NCBI RefSeq assembly: GCF_000003815.2
Contig: NC_049981.1
Span: forward strand, 20,014,789-20,078,788
DNA length: 64,000 nucleotides
Direction: 5' to 3'
From: Branchiostoma floridae
Taxonomy: Eukaryota > Chordata > Leptocardii > Amphioxiformes > Branchiostomatidae
Shown: positions 37,701-49,151 of the stretch, piece by piece
How positions within the stretch are numbered: position 1 is the stretch's first letter
How the letters are laid out: the number at the start of each line of letters is the position of its first letter
The notes under the pieces: generated by a model
Told to the model about the DNA's origin: nothing
Databases searched by the model: none
Seen by the model: the letters and a program-made list of their open reading frames with translations, nothing else
Translations under genes and position numbers: made by a program

Positions 37701-40459
37701 TAGTCAAACCATCTGCCAAACACAGAGGAGAGGAAGGAAGCATGTCAGACAGTGAGGTGTCCACAAAGGAACGGAGAGGAAAGAGGAAGCTAGAATCAGT
37801 TCTTTCCCAAGAAACAAATTCCAAGAGGTCAAGACTCGAAGGACACAAGGAGAGCGGGGAGTTGAAAAAGAACAAACGGAAGAGAAAAAAGAAACACAGG
37901 GAGGAAAGAAGAAGGGATAGAGAAACAAAGAAGGGGAAGGAAGATGTCAGACTGAGAGTGATTCCCAAGTGAGCTTTCATTTCTTGATTATCTTAACTTT
38001 GTAATTGTTTTGAGTGCTGATGTCATATTTCTGTGGAATTGATGTATTGAATACAGAACAGGCACCTCAAAGTTTTTATTTTCACCCATGTCATTACAGG
38101 AAAGAGTGGTTAAAACTCAAGAACCAGTACCTGACCATGCAGAAAGCAAATATGTCAAACTTGAAGAAGTCTTTGGTAACCTTGAGCTCCAGCCACCAAA
38201 ATGGCAAGACAGCTGGAGAAGCAAAGCAGCCAGCAGGTAGGACAATGCCTGAAGTGAAGCCGGTATATTTTACCTACATCTCCTATGATCTTATTGCCTG
38301 TTCTCTGTCTTGCAGTAACAGGGCTCAAAACACCAGGCGCACTTTTGCAGACCCAAAATTAGAGATGTGCTCTTAGCACTTTTTGGCTGTGGTTTGCACC
38401 TAGAAATTTTTGTAGGGCTATGTTTGTTTACAGCAATTCTTTACATGTATAAAAAAGTGCTAAGAGCACAGCTCTAATTTTGGGTCTGCAGGTGTGGCTC
38501 TCCTCAAACACCTACATTTAACGTCCTATCCAATCCCTTGGATAGGATGTTAAATGAAGGTGTTTGAGGAGAGCCACACCTGCCATACTGATTACAAAGA
38601 GTAGGGGTTCTTCACAGTGTGGGTGATCAAACCTTGCAGTCTGGTCTCCAAGTTGATATCTTGAAAATGTGATAGTCACCTTATGTCAATCCTTCCACAA
38701 ATGTGGTAACTCTCTCAAAAAAATTAGGTTACCGGTAGGTACACCAGGGCCCTGTAGTAACCACTTTGTTCTGTTACAGAAGCAGAGAAGACAAAGGTAG
38801 AGAGGAAAGCCCCTGAGTTTGTGGAGGGTGTTGTTGTGAAGGTGACACCTGCTGAACCTCTGGAGTCCAGACAGAAACTAAGGGTCAGTTCATAACAAGT
38901 CATCTAACATTCAGCTGTTCTTACACAACCATGAGTTAATAAAAAGTCGTATCAAATAATTTCTTGAAAGTCAAGGAAGAACAGAAAAGGATGTTTATAG
39001 GTTGTGACACAGGGCTGTCTCTAGGACCCGTCCCTCCATCCTCGGAAGGAAATTTATATGTTGTGACGGACATAAACTAAACCCCGTCCATCCAAAAATC
39101 TGAACTTTGGACATAAAACTGCTGAAAATATATTTCTGTGAACTTAAAATGACAGATTGTACAGTGAAGATCAACAACCTTGGGCCCTAAACAATGATAG
39201 TGGGAAAGAAAAAAATCAAAGAGAGACAGCCCTGATGTGATGTGACATGCTAATTGATGCTGCTGTTTGTATTAGGACCAGCTGCTGCCCTGTGGAGACA
39301 TTGCCTACCTGGACATACAGGAGGGCATGACAGAGGGTTATGTCAGATTCAAGACTTCCATAGGAGCACAGAAGGCAACTGAAAAATATGGCGAGATAGT
39401 CACTCTAAAAGGTATGGATCTTACATTGGCACCTTACGTCAGGTAAGATACTGACGTTGGAAAGTTTGCTCAATCATAAGTCTCATATTTTACCTTGTGG
39501 TTGATTGTTAAGGTAGCTGTCAATCAATTGTAGCTTGACCAGTGCTATCCCCAGTGTAGTGGATTTATCAACACTGTTCTGGCTTGTGTACAACACTTCA
39601 GTCATCATCATCATCATCATGGGCGGGTTGTCCGGACCAGGTCCACCCTCTTCTTCCAGACATATGTCATTCAAGTACATAGAAAAACACAAAACCTTGT
39701 TCTAGCATAATGCTTGTCCAACATTACAAAAGCCTTAAGTTCTGGGGGATGACATAATGGTTTCTAGACGTTTCCCTCCCACTTTGAAGTCAGCACATTT
39801 TGCCGCCTAACTCCAACCCTAACCTCAATGCTAAACCTAATTCTTAACCAGCCCTTACCCTAATTCTAGCCATACAAATTTATCTACAGTGATTTCAGGA
39901 CTTAATTTAACCAAATGTACAGGTGACGCATACCTGGACATGCAGCAAACTGTCCTGGTGGCAAAATGTCACCTTGATCTGAATTAATCATTGACCATGA
40001 TTTGAATGTCATATATATTTCAGGAGAGGAAGAGAAGGAGTACTGGGACAAGGTCACAGCAGACTGGGAGAAAAAGTTCCAGTCACCAACCCAGAAAGAG
40101 AAGAAAAAGAAAAAGAAGATGAGGGGAACAAGGAAGGTTTGTTTGGAACTTTTATTTCATATGTCTGAGGGAAAACAACAAACAGAATTTTAAGTTGTCA
40201 TTCTACCTGCCATCAGCGAGAATATTAATGACCCAAAACACAAGACCTGTCACACAGCACGAAAGTCAGTTGGCTGATGAGTCTGGAAGCTCTAAATTAC
40301 TAGTACATATTCAGCAGTAATATGCCTGGTGTTCTCTTGAATATCCCACAATTTTTAGTGATTGGTCAATGTTTGAATGTTCCCTTTTTGCAGTTGCTGG
40401 AGAGAGCAGAAAAGGCAGCAGCTCTACAGAGAAAACACATTCACTTTGATGGAGACTGA
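34720..40459 (+). CDS. LARP7: La-related protein 7, 7SK snRNP component (11 exons, one interrupted by a gap)
   Basis: Exons: 34720-34915, 35266-35366, 35588-35668, 36455-36619, 36948-37053, 37200-37968 (contains N 37229-37473), 38100-38236, 38780-38883, 39276-39411, 40024-40136, 40394-40459. Phases agree throughout. Domains: basic N-terminus; La motif (QMEFYFSDANLHRDRFL ... SFNKMKQL); RRM1 (RTVYVECLP ... KGFAFIEFE); a long Lys/Arg/Glu-rich linker; WLKLKNQYLTMQKANM; and a C-terminal xRRM (EFVEGVVVKV, RNP3-like AYLDI, EKEYWDKV, terminal KHIHF). In vertebrates LARP7 binds the 7SK 3' end and stabilises the snRNP that restrains P-TEFb. The chosen ATG is followed directly by the family-like acidic/basic N-terminus. 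Frame is the same on both sides of the gap. Confidence 0.94.
35725..36250 (-). mobile_element. Degraded Penelope-like retroelement 3' fragment (GIY-YIG region)
   Basis: The minus strand of LARP7 intron 3 reads a broken frame with DILDREPCWYER, a stop, then VREAIYKQIYNPTLNRKGG. This resembles the C-terminal GIY-YIG endonuclease region of Penelope-like elements. It is followed by a tail containing GATGAAGAAGAGTGATGGACG and ACTTGAAACGTCCGGAAGTAAATA. The in-frame stop and missing reverse transcriptase show it is dead. It is inserted antisense to LARP7. The family call rests on remembered motif similarity. Confidence 0.65.
37229..37473. other. Assembly gap (N) inside LARP7 exon 6
   Basis: A run of 245 N. 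Coding sequence runs into it (PPSTSDDAS) and out of it (QKEKGDAKEK) in the same frame given the stated gap length. Lost sequence is in the basic linker; a hidden intron cannot be excluded. Confidence 0.99.
38347..38490. repeat. Inverted repeat, arms about 38 bp
   Basis: GCAGACCCAAAATTAGAG...TGCTCTTAGCACTTTTT at 38347-38384 is mirrored by AAAAAGTGCTAAGAGCA...CTAATTTTGGGTCTGC ending at 38490, with a ~65-base spacer. Lies in LARP7 intron 7. Confidence 0.9.
38489..38582. repeat. Near-perfect 94-bp palindrome
   Basis: Left arm CAGGTGTGGCTCTCCTCAAA... and its complement ending ...GAGAGCCACACCTG, arms about 45 bases, centre TTGGATAGG/CCTATCCAA with a 4-base loop. It abuts the inverted repeat at 38347-38490, so two hairpins sit head to tail. 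Confidence 0.95.
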
Positions 40460-42931
40460 AGATTGTTGAGAGAGTGGTGAACAGTGGTCCGCATCACTTG
40501 AGATCATTTAGAACTGTGACAACATTGTAGTGACCACACAACAAAGAATGCAGCTATGAAGTTCATGATGTCTTACTCGGAACTGTATACAAGGAATTAA
40601 ACATAACATGTAATATGCAGTTATACTACACAGTACATACTCATGTACTAGACCAAACATTGGTCACTTTGAATTTAGAAAGACACTGCTAATTTGGTAG
40701 CCTGAGTAAATCACGTTTATAGTGGCCTTCCCGTTTAAGTCACGCTTTTGACGTGCCGATTATTGCCTTGGGCATTGAGTATGTACGTACTATCCAATTA
40801 CTGCTGAAGCTCCTTACACTCGCTGCTTTTTTTCAGGGCATTGAGCGTAGGGAGTCCCGGCAGTAACCGGATGGTACACCCAGGCTAAGGTTGTGTTTCA
40901 CAGACTACTTATATAGGTGGTCTATTTTAGTGTTATCAAATATCACCAGTATAGACATTTTTGATGTGAAATGACTTCATTATACATTCAATTGCAAGCT
41001 GAAATGTAAGGCTTTGATTAGATTATCACATCATCCAAGGTCCTGGTAGCCTTTTAGATCTTAACTGACATTAAGCAGAGCACTTGTTGTTGTACATTAA
41101 TGCTGAAGCTGCATCTTGTAAAAGTAATACAAATACATGTATCTTATTAAACAGTATCACACTATTACCTGAGGAAAAATCAAAGATAGTCTGTTTTTAG
41201 ATTAGTTGATATTATATATCACTTAGGAATTGTGCCAAGAATATGGTTGCAAGTTGACTGACAACCAACACTCGCCACCGAACCATGTGGAAAGAGACTG
41301 AAAAGTTGGAAGACCTCATTGTTAAGAGATTGATTGACAAGATATCATAATGTTTCTGGAAGAAAGCATGCTCTTCTAACTTTATGTGTAGTGAGCCAGA
41401 ATTGAATTGTGTGGCTGAACTCAGGCACTTCCTTCGATTTCCAAATGTCCAGTGTCTTTTCAAATCATAAGTTACCAGGGTCAGATGATGATCTTCCTGT
41501 TTCTGTTGAAAATGCAGAGAACAAAGATAGAACAAAGTATTTGTGAACATGTTTTATGAATTTTCAATGTTAGTTTGAATATTCATCAGTGTTGATAGAA
41601 GTCATTCTGAAGCATCATTTTGAAGCATAGTTGAACCATAATTCTCAACACAACGATTAATTTTGATTTGCCCAAATTTTTTACTATTCAACTCTTTATC
41701 AAGGAATGACCAAGACTGTGGTTAGTTAGACAGTAGGAAATTTGAATAATTCCAATTTTTATGTTGGAAATTAACGTTACAGATCAATGTTGCATTGACA
41801 TTTTGTCAGTTTGTAGCAAGTTTGTGAAGGTCATCGACTTCCGATGGATGAACATCACCATCAGTAAGTTGTAATTTTACAGTTTTCAAAGCAGTTTGTT
41901 GCTATCATTTACTATGATGATAAAATGTATGCCACACTTAAAAGTTACATTCAACACAGCAATGAAAAATTAAATGGCACTGTTGATGAATATATAGTCA
42001 ATGAGCTTTCATCTACTCAGTATGGTCAAGGAGGTTGAAAAAGGGGAACCATCTTCATCCCAGCAAATCTTGTGGTCTGAGACCCTTTGATTAAAAAAAA
42101 AAATTTTAATATCTCATACCTCTGCCATGACATGTCTGTGAAATATTTAGAATATCTGTTGAATAGTTAGGTCTAGTCATATCATGAGCTATAACAATGC
42201 ATCGGTGCTTAATTAGTGATCATTGGTCTCAACAAGGAGGTTTTAAACTTCCTTGGTCTCAAGCCACCCAGCTCCCTATGGACTATGCCACACACGCTTC
42301 ATTTGTTCCAAGGAACACACAGATCACGCAGACAGGGCGTGATTCCAAACATTATCTAATTACCTGTCAATCATTATGCCGAAGACGTCGCTGGGGTTCA
42401 TCACCACAGAAGTAGGTCAAACTGACGGAATAGTACACTAGATGTCAGGGGGGAGGGCCCCTCTGTAATTTGCCCTCCATTTTGTAATTTTGAGATAATG
42501 GGAATTATCACATAACAAATTGGTAACGTTAACAAATAAAATGGGGTCAAACTGTCGCCTGCAGAACGTTTAACTTTTCGTGCCTGAAGCTGTGGAAATT
42601 TCCATCAGTCTATTAAGTCACATGAATCATATTGACCAATGAGAGGGAAGCATGTCATGATAGAAACTTCCAGCAAAACGCGACACACCTCCGAGGACGT
42701 GAAGGCTACACTCCTCTCGTATACTCTTATCTACAACTGCCAATATTTACTTACTTTCAGTGCTTTTATATGGTGTAACGGTTACAAGTAAGTTCTTACA
42801 TTTGCAATCCAGTAAGCATTGGGCACCCCACTGGCATGTTGCAATAAGGTCACGGTGACCGCAATTGTCGAAAGCAGACCGTTTTGTGGAATCGAAAGTT
42901 TATCTACAAGTTAACGTCATAACTCGAAAAT
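40460..42931. other. LARP7 3' end and intergenic region
   Basis: ATTAAA at 40596-40601, about 140 bases past the LARP7 stop, is the nearest polyadenylation-like signal. The rest is AT-rich without a credible ORF. A TAACGTTA lies at 41772 and another at 42524. 42190-42420 is a higher-complexity, motif-rich block. Confidence 0.5.
42190..42420. promoter_or_regulatory. Possible enhancer upstream of the ankyrin gene
   Basis: Contains CTTAATTAG, CTAATTACC and CTGTCAATCA (42364-42373), whose complement TGATTGACAG is the PBX-MEIS composite site. All are within about 170 bases and 560-740 bases upstream of the ankyrin ATG. Motif-based inference only. Confidence 0.3.
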
Positions 42932-45900
42932 ATGAAGGGAGTCATGCTAGGATACAAGGAATCTTGGTTGTTGGAAACGCGTTCAAGTCTTGCGCAAGAG
43001 TTGGAGCTTCGGACGGACAGATCCTACACAAGTAGGGTGAGTTGACAATTTATCGCCTTGGGTGTTGAAAGAGTAGACGTTAATAGCTTGACAGTTTCTT
43101 TAAAATGTTGACCTCGTTGGCTTGACTTTCGATTGTCAATGATAACAATGGTGTCGGGTTGCAAAAGGTGCTTTGACACAATCTGACCAAAGTGATTACT
43201 TCTATCGCTAACAGTAAAAACCAAGTACCATTAAAGCTATAAATAAGAAGTATTCTGAAACACCCAATGAATTTTTTTTGTATTCAAAATGAGAAATTAC
43301 CGGGTGGTTGTTTGCTTTTGTTGAATAAAAACTTAAACTTAATAGAATATTTTCAACCACCTGAGTTTGATGGAGAGCGATATGACGTTAGCAGAAAATA
43401 CAGACTTCAAGTCAATATACTGTATAATGAGTAAGTGACATACATGCAATGAGTTGCATCAGCCTTCTTAAGTTCTCAGTCGGTGTTTATGATGTTATGT
43501 ATTGGAAATCAAACACTAAGTGCAAACAGGACCCAAGGGGGCCAGACCAAGGGTCAGACTGACCCAGCAATAGTACAAACAAGGGCTTCATCTCAAAACA
43601 GAGTATAAGGTCCAGTTTGTTTTAAAGTATATTTGCAGCATTCTGTACATTTTTCTTGTGATTCATCCACTCTATGGTGTGTAGTGACATTTAGTAAAAT
43701 TTTTCTTCTCTTATCATATCATCAGGATACTTTACTCAAAGCGGCTGCCCAGGGAGATAAACAGAGAGTTCTGACTCTTGTGCAAAATGGAGCCGATGTC
43801 AATGAAGCTGACAGAGTGAGTCTATGTCATCAAGTTTTCATTGTTCTTTAATTGCTTGTTGATATGTTTGAGATCTTATTAGCTATTGATGGTAATGAAA
43901 ACAATTTAACAGTTACTGTCTTGTTATTAGTTATGGGGGCACACCCCAGTTTATTTGGGGTTTCAAATGGAGGCGGCACACCCTCAAGTCTAGCGACCAT
44001 CTCTTCCAGGGAATTATCCTGAAGCAAAATAACTGGTTATGGGGTGAGAGGATATTCCTTCAGCTACAAGACCAACTGAGTTTCGATCCTTAAACTTCTT
44101 TAATTTTAAAAAATTATAGGGAAAATTATTTTCATGTCAAAAATAATGCATAAAATCGGGCATTTTCGCATTGGATAAAACAGATGAAGCAGATTTTTCC
44201 GGCAAGCACGACTCATACTGCCAGAAAGAAGAAAGTCTAAAGAGTAATCCAGCCAATTATGAAGAAAATTGTAGTATTACAGTTTTTTTAATCATCCAAG
44301 ACGCGCGTCATGGCAACTTGGCTTAACACAGCGCTTCAGAGGTCAATCTAGGTCACCAGCCTGATTACATTCAGGAGTAGGAATATCCCGGAAGTAAGGC
44401 GCGGACCAAAACACAATTTGCACCAAAAACACATCATTTCCTACGCTTTTCAGCCATGTAACCGTTTAATGTCATTTCGCAGGAAATAATGAGAAATCTC
44501 AACTCAAACATAGACCCTCGGAAGCCTTTCGTCACTTTTTTGTCGCGCACTACCTCGGACCCCTGTCGCGGAAGAACTGGGGTGTGCACCGTTAAGTCCT
44601 GACTAATATGCCATGTCATGATTTGTGATGGTAAAGTCAACTTGTCAGTGATGGTCAAGGTTTGGTCTTGCAGGTCAGAAAGCTTGATGACATAAAAAGA
44701 CACACCCAAAAAAAAAACCTCCTCTGTTTGGAGGGTAGGTGTCATGCATTTCAAATTCCGACTCTTGTAAGTAAATACACCCAATAATGTTTTTTTTTTT
44801 TGTCTTAATTTTTCCTCAGTATGGCAGGACCCCATTGTACTTGGCTGCCAACAGGGGGCATGTAGCTGTAGTCCATGTACTTCTCCTGCAGGGTGCCAAC
44901 GTCAACCACATCACAAAGGTAAGAACAAGCGCCTGCAAAATCATCTTTAATGCACAAGAAATGACCAAACACATGTAACAATGGTGTCACAGGCCAATTC
45001 TCGAAGTAAGAGGTTGCCAGAATGCCAAAAGAAGCTAAAATTGATGTATTGCTCGGACTGATTTGCTGTGGAAGCTGTTGCCTCATTTCTATCTAGAGAG
45101 GTGAGAAGTGGTATGAGTATGAAGCACAGCCGGAAACATTAATGTTTCCTTCATTTTTTTCCTATTGTCAGTTTTACAGACCAAGGATAACCCCCTGGTA
45201 TAGACTTGAATAGGTGGCTATGTCTGAGTATGACAGTTATTGCATGTCCAATCTTTAGTAATATATAAGAGCCATTTTTGTCTTCTAATGTCCATGTTTG
45301 GTATTTTGCATTGAAACTAGACAGGAGAGACAGCCTTGTTGACGGCCTGTAGAGGGGGTCACTCCTCTATTGTCAAAAGCCTCATCAACTTTGGTGCAGA
45401 CCTGGACACAAGGACCAAAGCAGTAAGTACACATCATGAAGTTGCAATTTGTAGACATGATTAACAATTAATGATAAAGGACATATCTGTTGGATTTTGA
45501 AGGAACTTGTATGGATGTCGGAAGCTTTGGCCCATTACAACTCTGCCCATGGCTGATCAGATGCACCTATTTAACACCCCCTGCTTAACTCAGCCCAACC
45601 TATCCCTAACCTGAATCCTATCCCTAACCCTGGCCAAGTTGACCAGGGTATTGGGTCTAGTTGACTAGGCGGAGTTAGTATCACATAAAAGAGCCAATTT
45701 GTCTTGATCCCACTTAGGCCCTTTGATGTAACTTCAAGTGTAGTCCATTATTTTATTTCAATTGTCAACCAAGTTTGATCCACATCTCTATATGCCATCT
45801 GTAAGATCATTTTGTGTGGCTGAGTGCAATTATACCTTTATACTATTCAATAGTACAATTATATATTACAGTCAAACCTGCCTAAGAAGACCACTCACAG

Positions 45901-47842
45901 GACCAATTAAACCTGGTCTATGGTGACAACGCTAACAGTTATATACAGGATTCCTAACGCTTATTTTATACTGCTTGAGAAAAATTAACCAAGGAGGTTA
46001 AAGTTGTTGGCCAATGGTGGTCATTTTTTAGAGGTGGTCACTTGTACAGATTTGACTGCATTGTCTTTGAAGTTTGACTTTATAGGTTTAAATGGCACAT
46101 AAATACATACCTTAGAAGTATCAGAGTCAATTAAATCAATTGTGCTAATATACATTTTTAGTCTGGCTTCACCAAACAAATGTCCTGACACTTCTAGGGT
46201 TGATATCTGTAATGTATTCATGAATTTTACGCAGCTCATGACTTACAATGCCCTCTGCTTCCTTTCAGTCCCATAAGATGCACACCTGTGTGCTCTTAGA
46301 TTACTAATGGACCAAGTTTAAAAGGTCTATCTTGGTAAAGGTTGTACAAGTTTTCTTGACTTTGCTAGAAATACCCAGGGTTTGCTTGAAATATTCACAG
46401 ATAGTGAGTAAGTGCTCTGCAGTGGTTTTTCTTCAACTGAATTTGAGGAAGGCTTAATGTTTTTGATAATGTAACATTTTACATTTTAAGAATCTTAGTA
46501 GTAGTAATATTAGTAATCTTGTAGTTCTTTGTATGGCAATGTGTAGGGAGTCAGATTTTTTTTACAAATCATGGTGACTAGAGTTAGATATATTTGCCTA
46601 CAACAATAATCTTAACCTTGAATCTTGACAGGTATGGTAATCTGGGGCAGTGGCTTGTCTAGATAAGTGAATTGTTTAGACATAACACCTGTCCATATCT
46701 TTTTAACATTCTCCTTGCAGCCTAAACCAATCTCCAAATCTAATACAAAAAGTCGGCCGCATTTTGACAAATGTGATACCAAAAGTTCACCTCATGTTTT
46801 GCTATTGCTACTTCAATATTAGGGAAATTGTGGTTACCAGAACTAAAGGTAGCAAGCAAAGAACAGTTGTGATGAAATAAAAGGCAATGTTTCAAAATTT
46901 CAATTCAACTTCGTCTTGCTATGTACTTATGGAGGCTACCCAAAAGGCTCCTTAAGCACAGAGAATGTCAAACTGAAATTTTATAATCTGTACCATTGAA
47001 TTCTATACTAACAAGTTGTTCACATGTGTATTGCAGGCAGGAACAACACCGTTGTATGTTGCAGCAACCAACGGCCATGACACCACTGTTGGCCTCCTCC
47101 TGCAGGCAGGCGCAAAGGTCAACCTCACCAGCGATGTACGTCACTAAGAGTCCAAAAACTTCACAAAACCTTAAGTTTAGAGTTGTTGTCCAAATAACAC
47201 AGTAATATAGGGTATACCTGACAGGAGCCAGCCTGTAGAATTGGATATGATAAAACATTCATCCTGTAAGGTGGCATCGCGTGTCTGTATTATCTGAATA
47301 GACAGTAATTATACAGTCAATGTTCCACGCTCTTGATGTTTTGTCCACGTTATTTCCTCAGAGCTCGTGGACAGCACTTCACTCTGCAGCTTCTCGAGGT
47401 CATGACAAGGTCGTCAGACTCCTCCTCCAGCACTGTGCTGATGTCACAGCAGCTGACAGGGAGGGACGGACAGCAGAGGACCTGGCAGCAGAAAATGGCT
47501 ACTGTTCAGTAGCTAAGACTTTGAAAGAAGAAATTAACAAAAGCATTAAGGTGGGTATAGATGACAGTAAGTGTGGGTGAAGATGACAGCTAAACTTTAA
47601 AAGCGTAATAGGTGGATGTTACATCATTTTTGTGTGCTGGAGGGTGAACATTTTCACTGGTTAGTACCTCAGATTTTACAGTAGTAAAGTTCTTTGTATT
47701 AGCGTATACTGTACTTAGAAACATGGCCATGCTGTGATGTGTTTATCTCATGAAGAGTTATTTCTTCGCAAAGGTTGGCATCTAAAATTCTTTCCTTTCC
47801 CCTACAGATGAGGTGATGCAGCTGAAAGATGTGGATGTCTGA
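42932..47842 (+). CDS. Small ankyrin-repeat protein, 244 residues, complete (7 exons)
   Basis: Exons: 42932-43036, 43726-43815, 44820-44918, 45321-45422, 47037-47135, 47362-47566, 47818-47842. Total 735 nt including TGA. After a 35-residue N-terminus (MKGVMLGYKESW...), the protein is almost entirely ankyrin repeats: DTLLKAAAQGD, YGRTPLYLAANRGH, TGETALLTACRGGH, AGTTPLYVAATNGH and SSWTALHSAASRGH, then a truncated repeat (GRTAEDLAAENGY) and a short acidic tail. Exons 3, 4 and 5 each encode one repeat, all phase 0. Exon 6 could end at 47550 (GTGGGT) or 47566 (GTAAGT); only the latter gives a tail (NEVMQLKDVDV) rather than an immediate stop. No other domain or signal peptide is seen. Likely a protein-interaction scaffold; I do not recognise the orthologue. 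Confidence 0.88.
43934..44591. mobile_element. 658-bp MITE-like element with TTA duplication
   Basis: The left end ...GGGGCACACCCCAGTTT and right end AACTGGGGTGTGCACC... are inverted. TTA flanks both ends (43931-43933 and 44592-44594), again a TWA-type duplication. No transposase. Lies in intron 2 of the ankyrin gene. Confidence 0.7.
45868..46063. repeat. Third copy of the ACAGTCAAACCTG repeat family
   Basis: Starts TACAGTCAAACCTGCCTAAG and ends AGGTGGTCACTTGTACAGATTTGACTGC, so its ends are inverted as in the 30759-30940 copy. The interior is diverged and contains AACCAAGGAGGTTAAAG. Lies in intron 4 of the ankyrin gene. Confidence 0.7.
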
Positions 47843-47961
47843 GTTCAAGACAGACGTAGTGATTGTACAGAATATTTATAAATCCATCTTGAATATGTTT
47901 TTTCAAGATTTTGTAACAATATGACTGAAGTACGGTACAATGTACATAGGGACATCCATTA

Positions 47962-48404
47962 AAGGTCTGCTACGCAGTTTTTTGCGCTCAAATTTGAAAT
48001 ATTCTAGAACTAAGAAATCTCAGATTTACTACTACTTTTTGACACTTTTTGACACTTTTGTGTCATTATTTCACATTTGCAACGTAGAGAATTAGCCTAC
48101 AAACATTTCGTCCTACGCGCGCTGTAACTTTCTGACCTCCCTAGTTAGGCACCAGTGAGAATTCGAACAAGAATCAATCAGCAACGGTTCGTTCGGAAGA
48201 AACAAAATGGCTGAAACCCAGCGCGGGTGTGCAGATTCACAGGTTTTCAAATGCGCTCGCACGGCGAAAATATCGACTCCCGACATACCTTGAATAGTGT
48301 TCCGTAACGTGGTAGGCTTGATTCAACTAACTATATAAAGAAATGGCCGGAAAATGGATTTTTTGTTTTCAGTCTGAAGCGCAAAAAAGTGCGTAGCAGA
48401 CCTT
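47962..48404. mobile_element. 443-bp MITE with TA duplication
   Basis: Left AAGGTCTGCTACGCAGTTTT and right complement ...AAAAGTGCGTAGCAGACCTT form ~27-bp inverted ends, flanked on both sides by TA (47960-47961, 48405-48406), as in Tc1/mariner-type insertions. The interior has no ORF. It lies about 120 bases past the ankyrin stop codon, probably inside or just after its 3' UTR. Confidence 0.85.
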
Positions 48405-48689
48405 TAATGCTGCATCATCATTGTTTTGTATGGTGATTTTAAGATGGTATTTTAAATTAAATAGTGCTCGCTTTCAGACACTCCTGTGTAAATTTTGCAT
48501 TTATGATTGTTTTTTAATGCATCTTTGGGTTTTTTAATGCATCTTCAGAACCATTGAGAATTTGAAACAATCCATAGTGGTTTTAAAGTAGCTTGTAATA
48601 TTAAGATTTCTATGCTGTTTGTTTGATTATTCATCTTTTTTGTGCATTTCCTTGTCCAGTCTTCTCTAAATGATGTTTCCAAAAAAACT

Positions 48690-48812
48690 AAAACACAAGA
48701 AAGGCAAGTAGAAACGGTCTCCTGACTCCCCGGATTCGAACCTGCGCCAAGCCTGGGTTGCCAGTGCACAAACCCAACACCACTAACCACCCTGCCAAAA
48801 GGTCAGACCCTT
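48690..48812 (-). mobile_element. tRNA-derived SINE-like fragment
   Basis: On the minus strand an A-box-like TGGTTAGTGGTG is followed about 40 bases later by an exact B box GGTTCGAATCC (complement of 48732-48742). The spacing fits a tRNA promoter, but the T-arm and acceptor stems do not pair properly and there is no intact cloverleaf. A SINE head or degenerate tRNA copy is therefore more likely than a working tRNA gene. Confidence 0.6.
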
Positions 48813-49151
48813 TGGCATGGTCAGTTTGGTGACAACCCCTTAACACTTTTCACAATCCATTCCAAAAAGAAAAAAGGGTTATTGTTGTATATGACTTGTC
48901 TATTTTTGTCTATTGCCAACATGTGTGAGTGTGGAGAGAAGTGTAAATCACAGTCAAAGTAAGACTACTGTGATATCTAGTAAGGTTTTTTTAGTTGTTT
49001 TTATCAGGCTTTCTATTTTTTATTGTATCTTGTATTATTAAAACCTAAGGTTTGAAAGTTGAAAAAATGACTAAATGCACAGAGTATGGTACAAAAAATG
49101 TATGACGTGATAGAGCAATAATTAATACTCGATTCTTGTACATTCAAGTCT

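Noticed and set aside
37474-37980. Minus-strand Ser/Phe/Leu-rich ORF opposite LARP7 exon 6
   Set aside because: It is the antisense shadow of the Lys/Glu-rich LARP7 linker (AAG/GAA codons read as CTT/TTC).
38014-38376. Reading on past the LARP7 donor at 38236 as a longer exon
   Set aside because: The frame stays open for a while, but the phase-1 donor GTAGGA joins correctly to 38780, which carries the family motif EFVEGVVVKV. The read-through part is intronic repeat.
48690-48812. Functional tRNA gene
   Set aside because: The A and B boxes are present, but the arms do not form a proper cloverleaf; SINE-like or degenerate is more likely.
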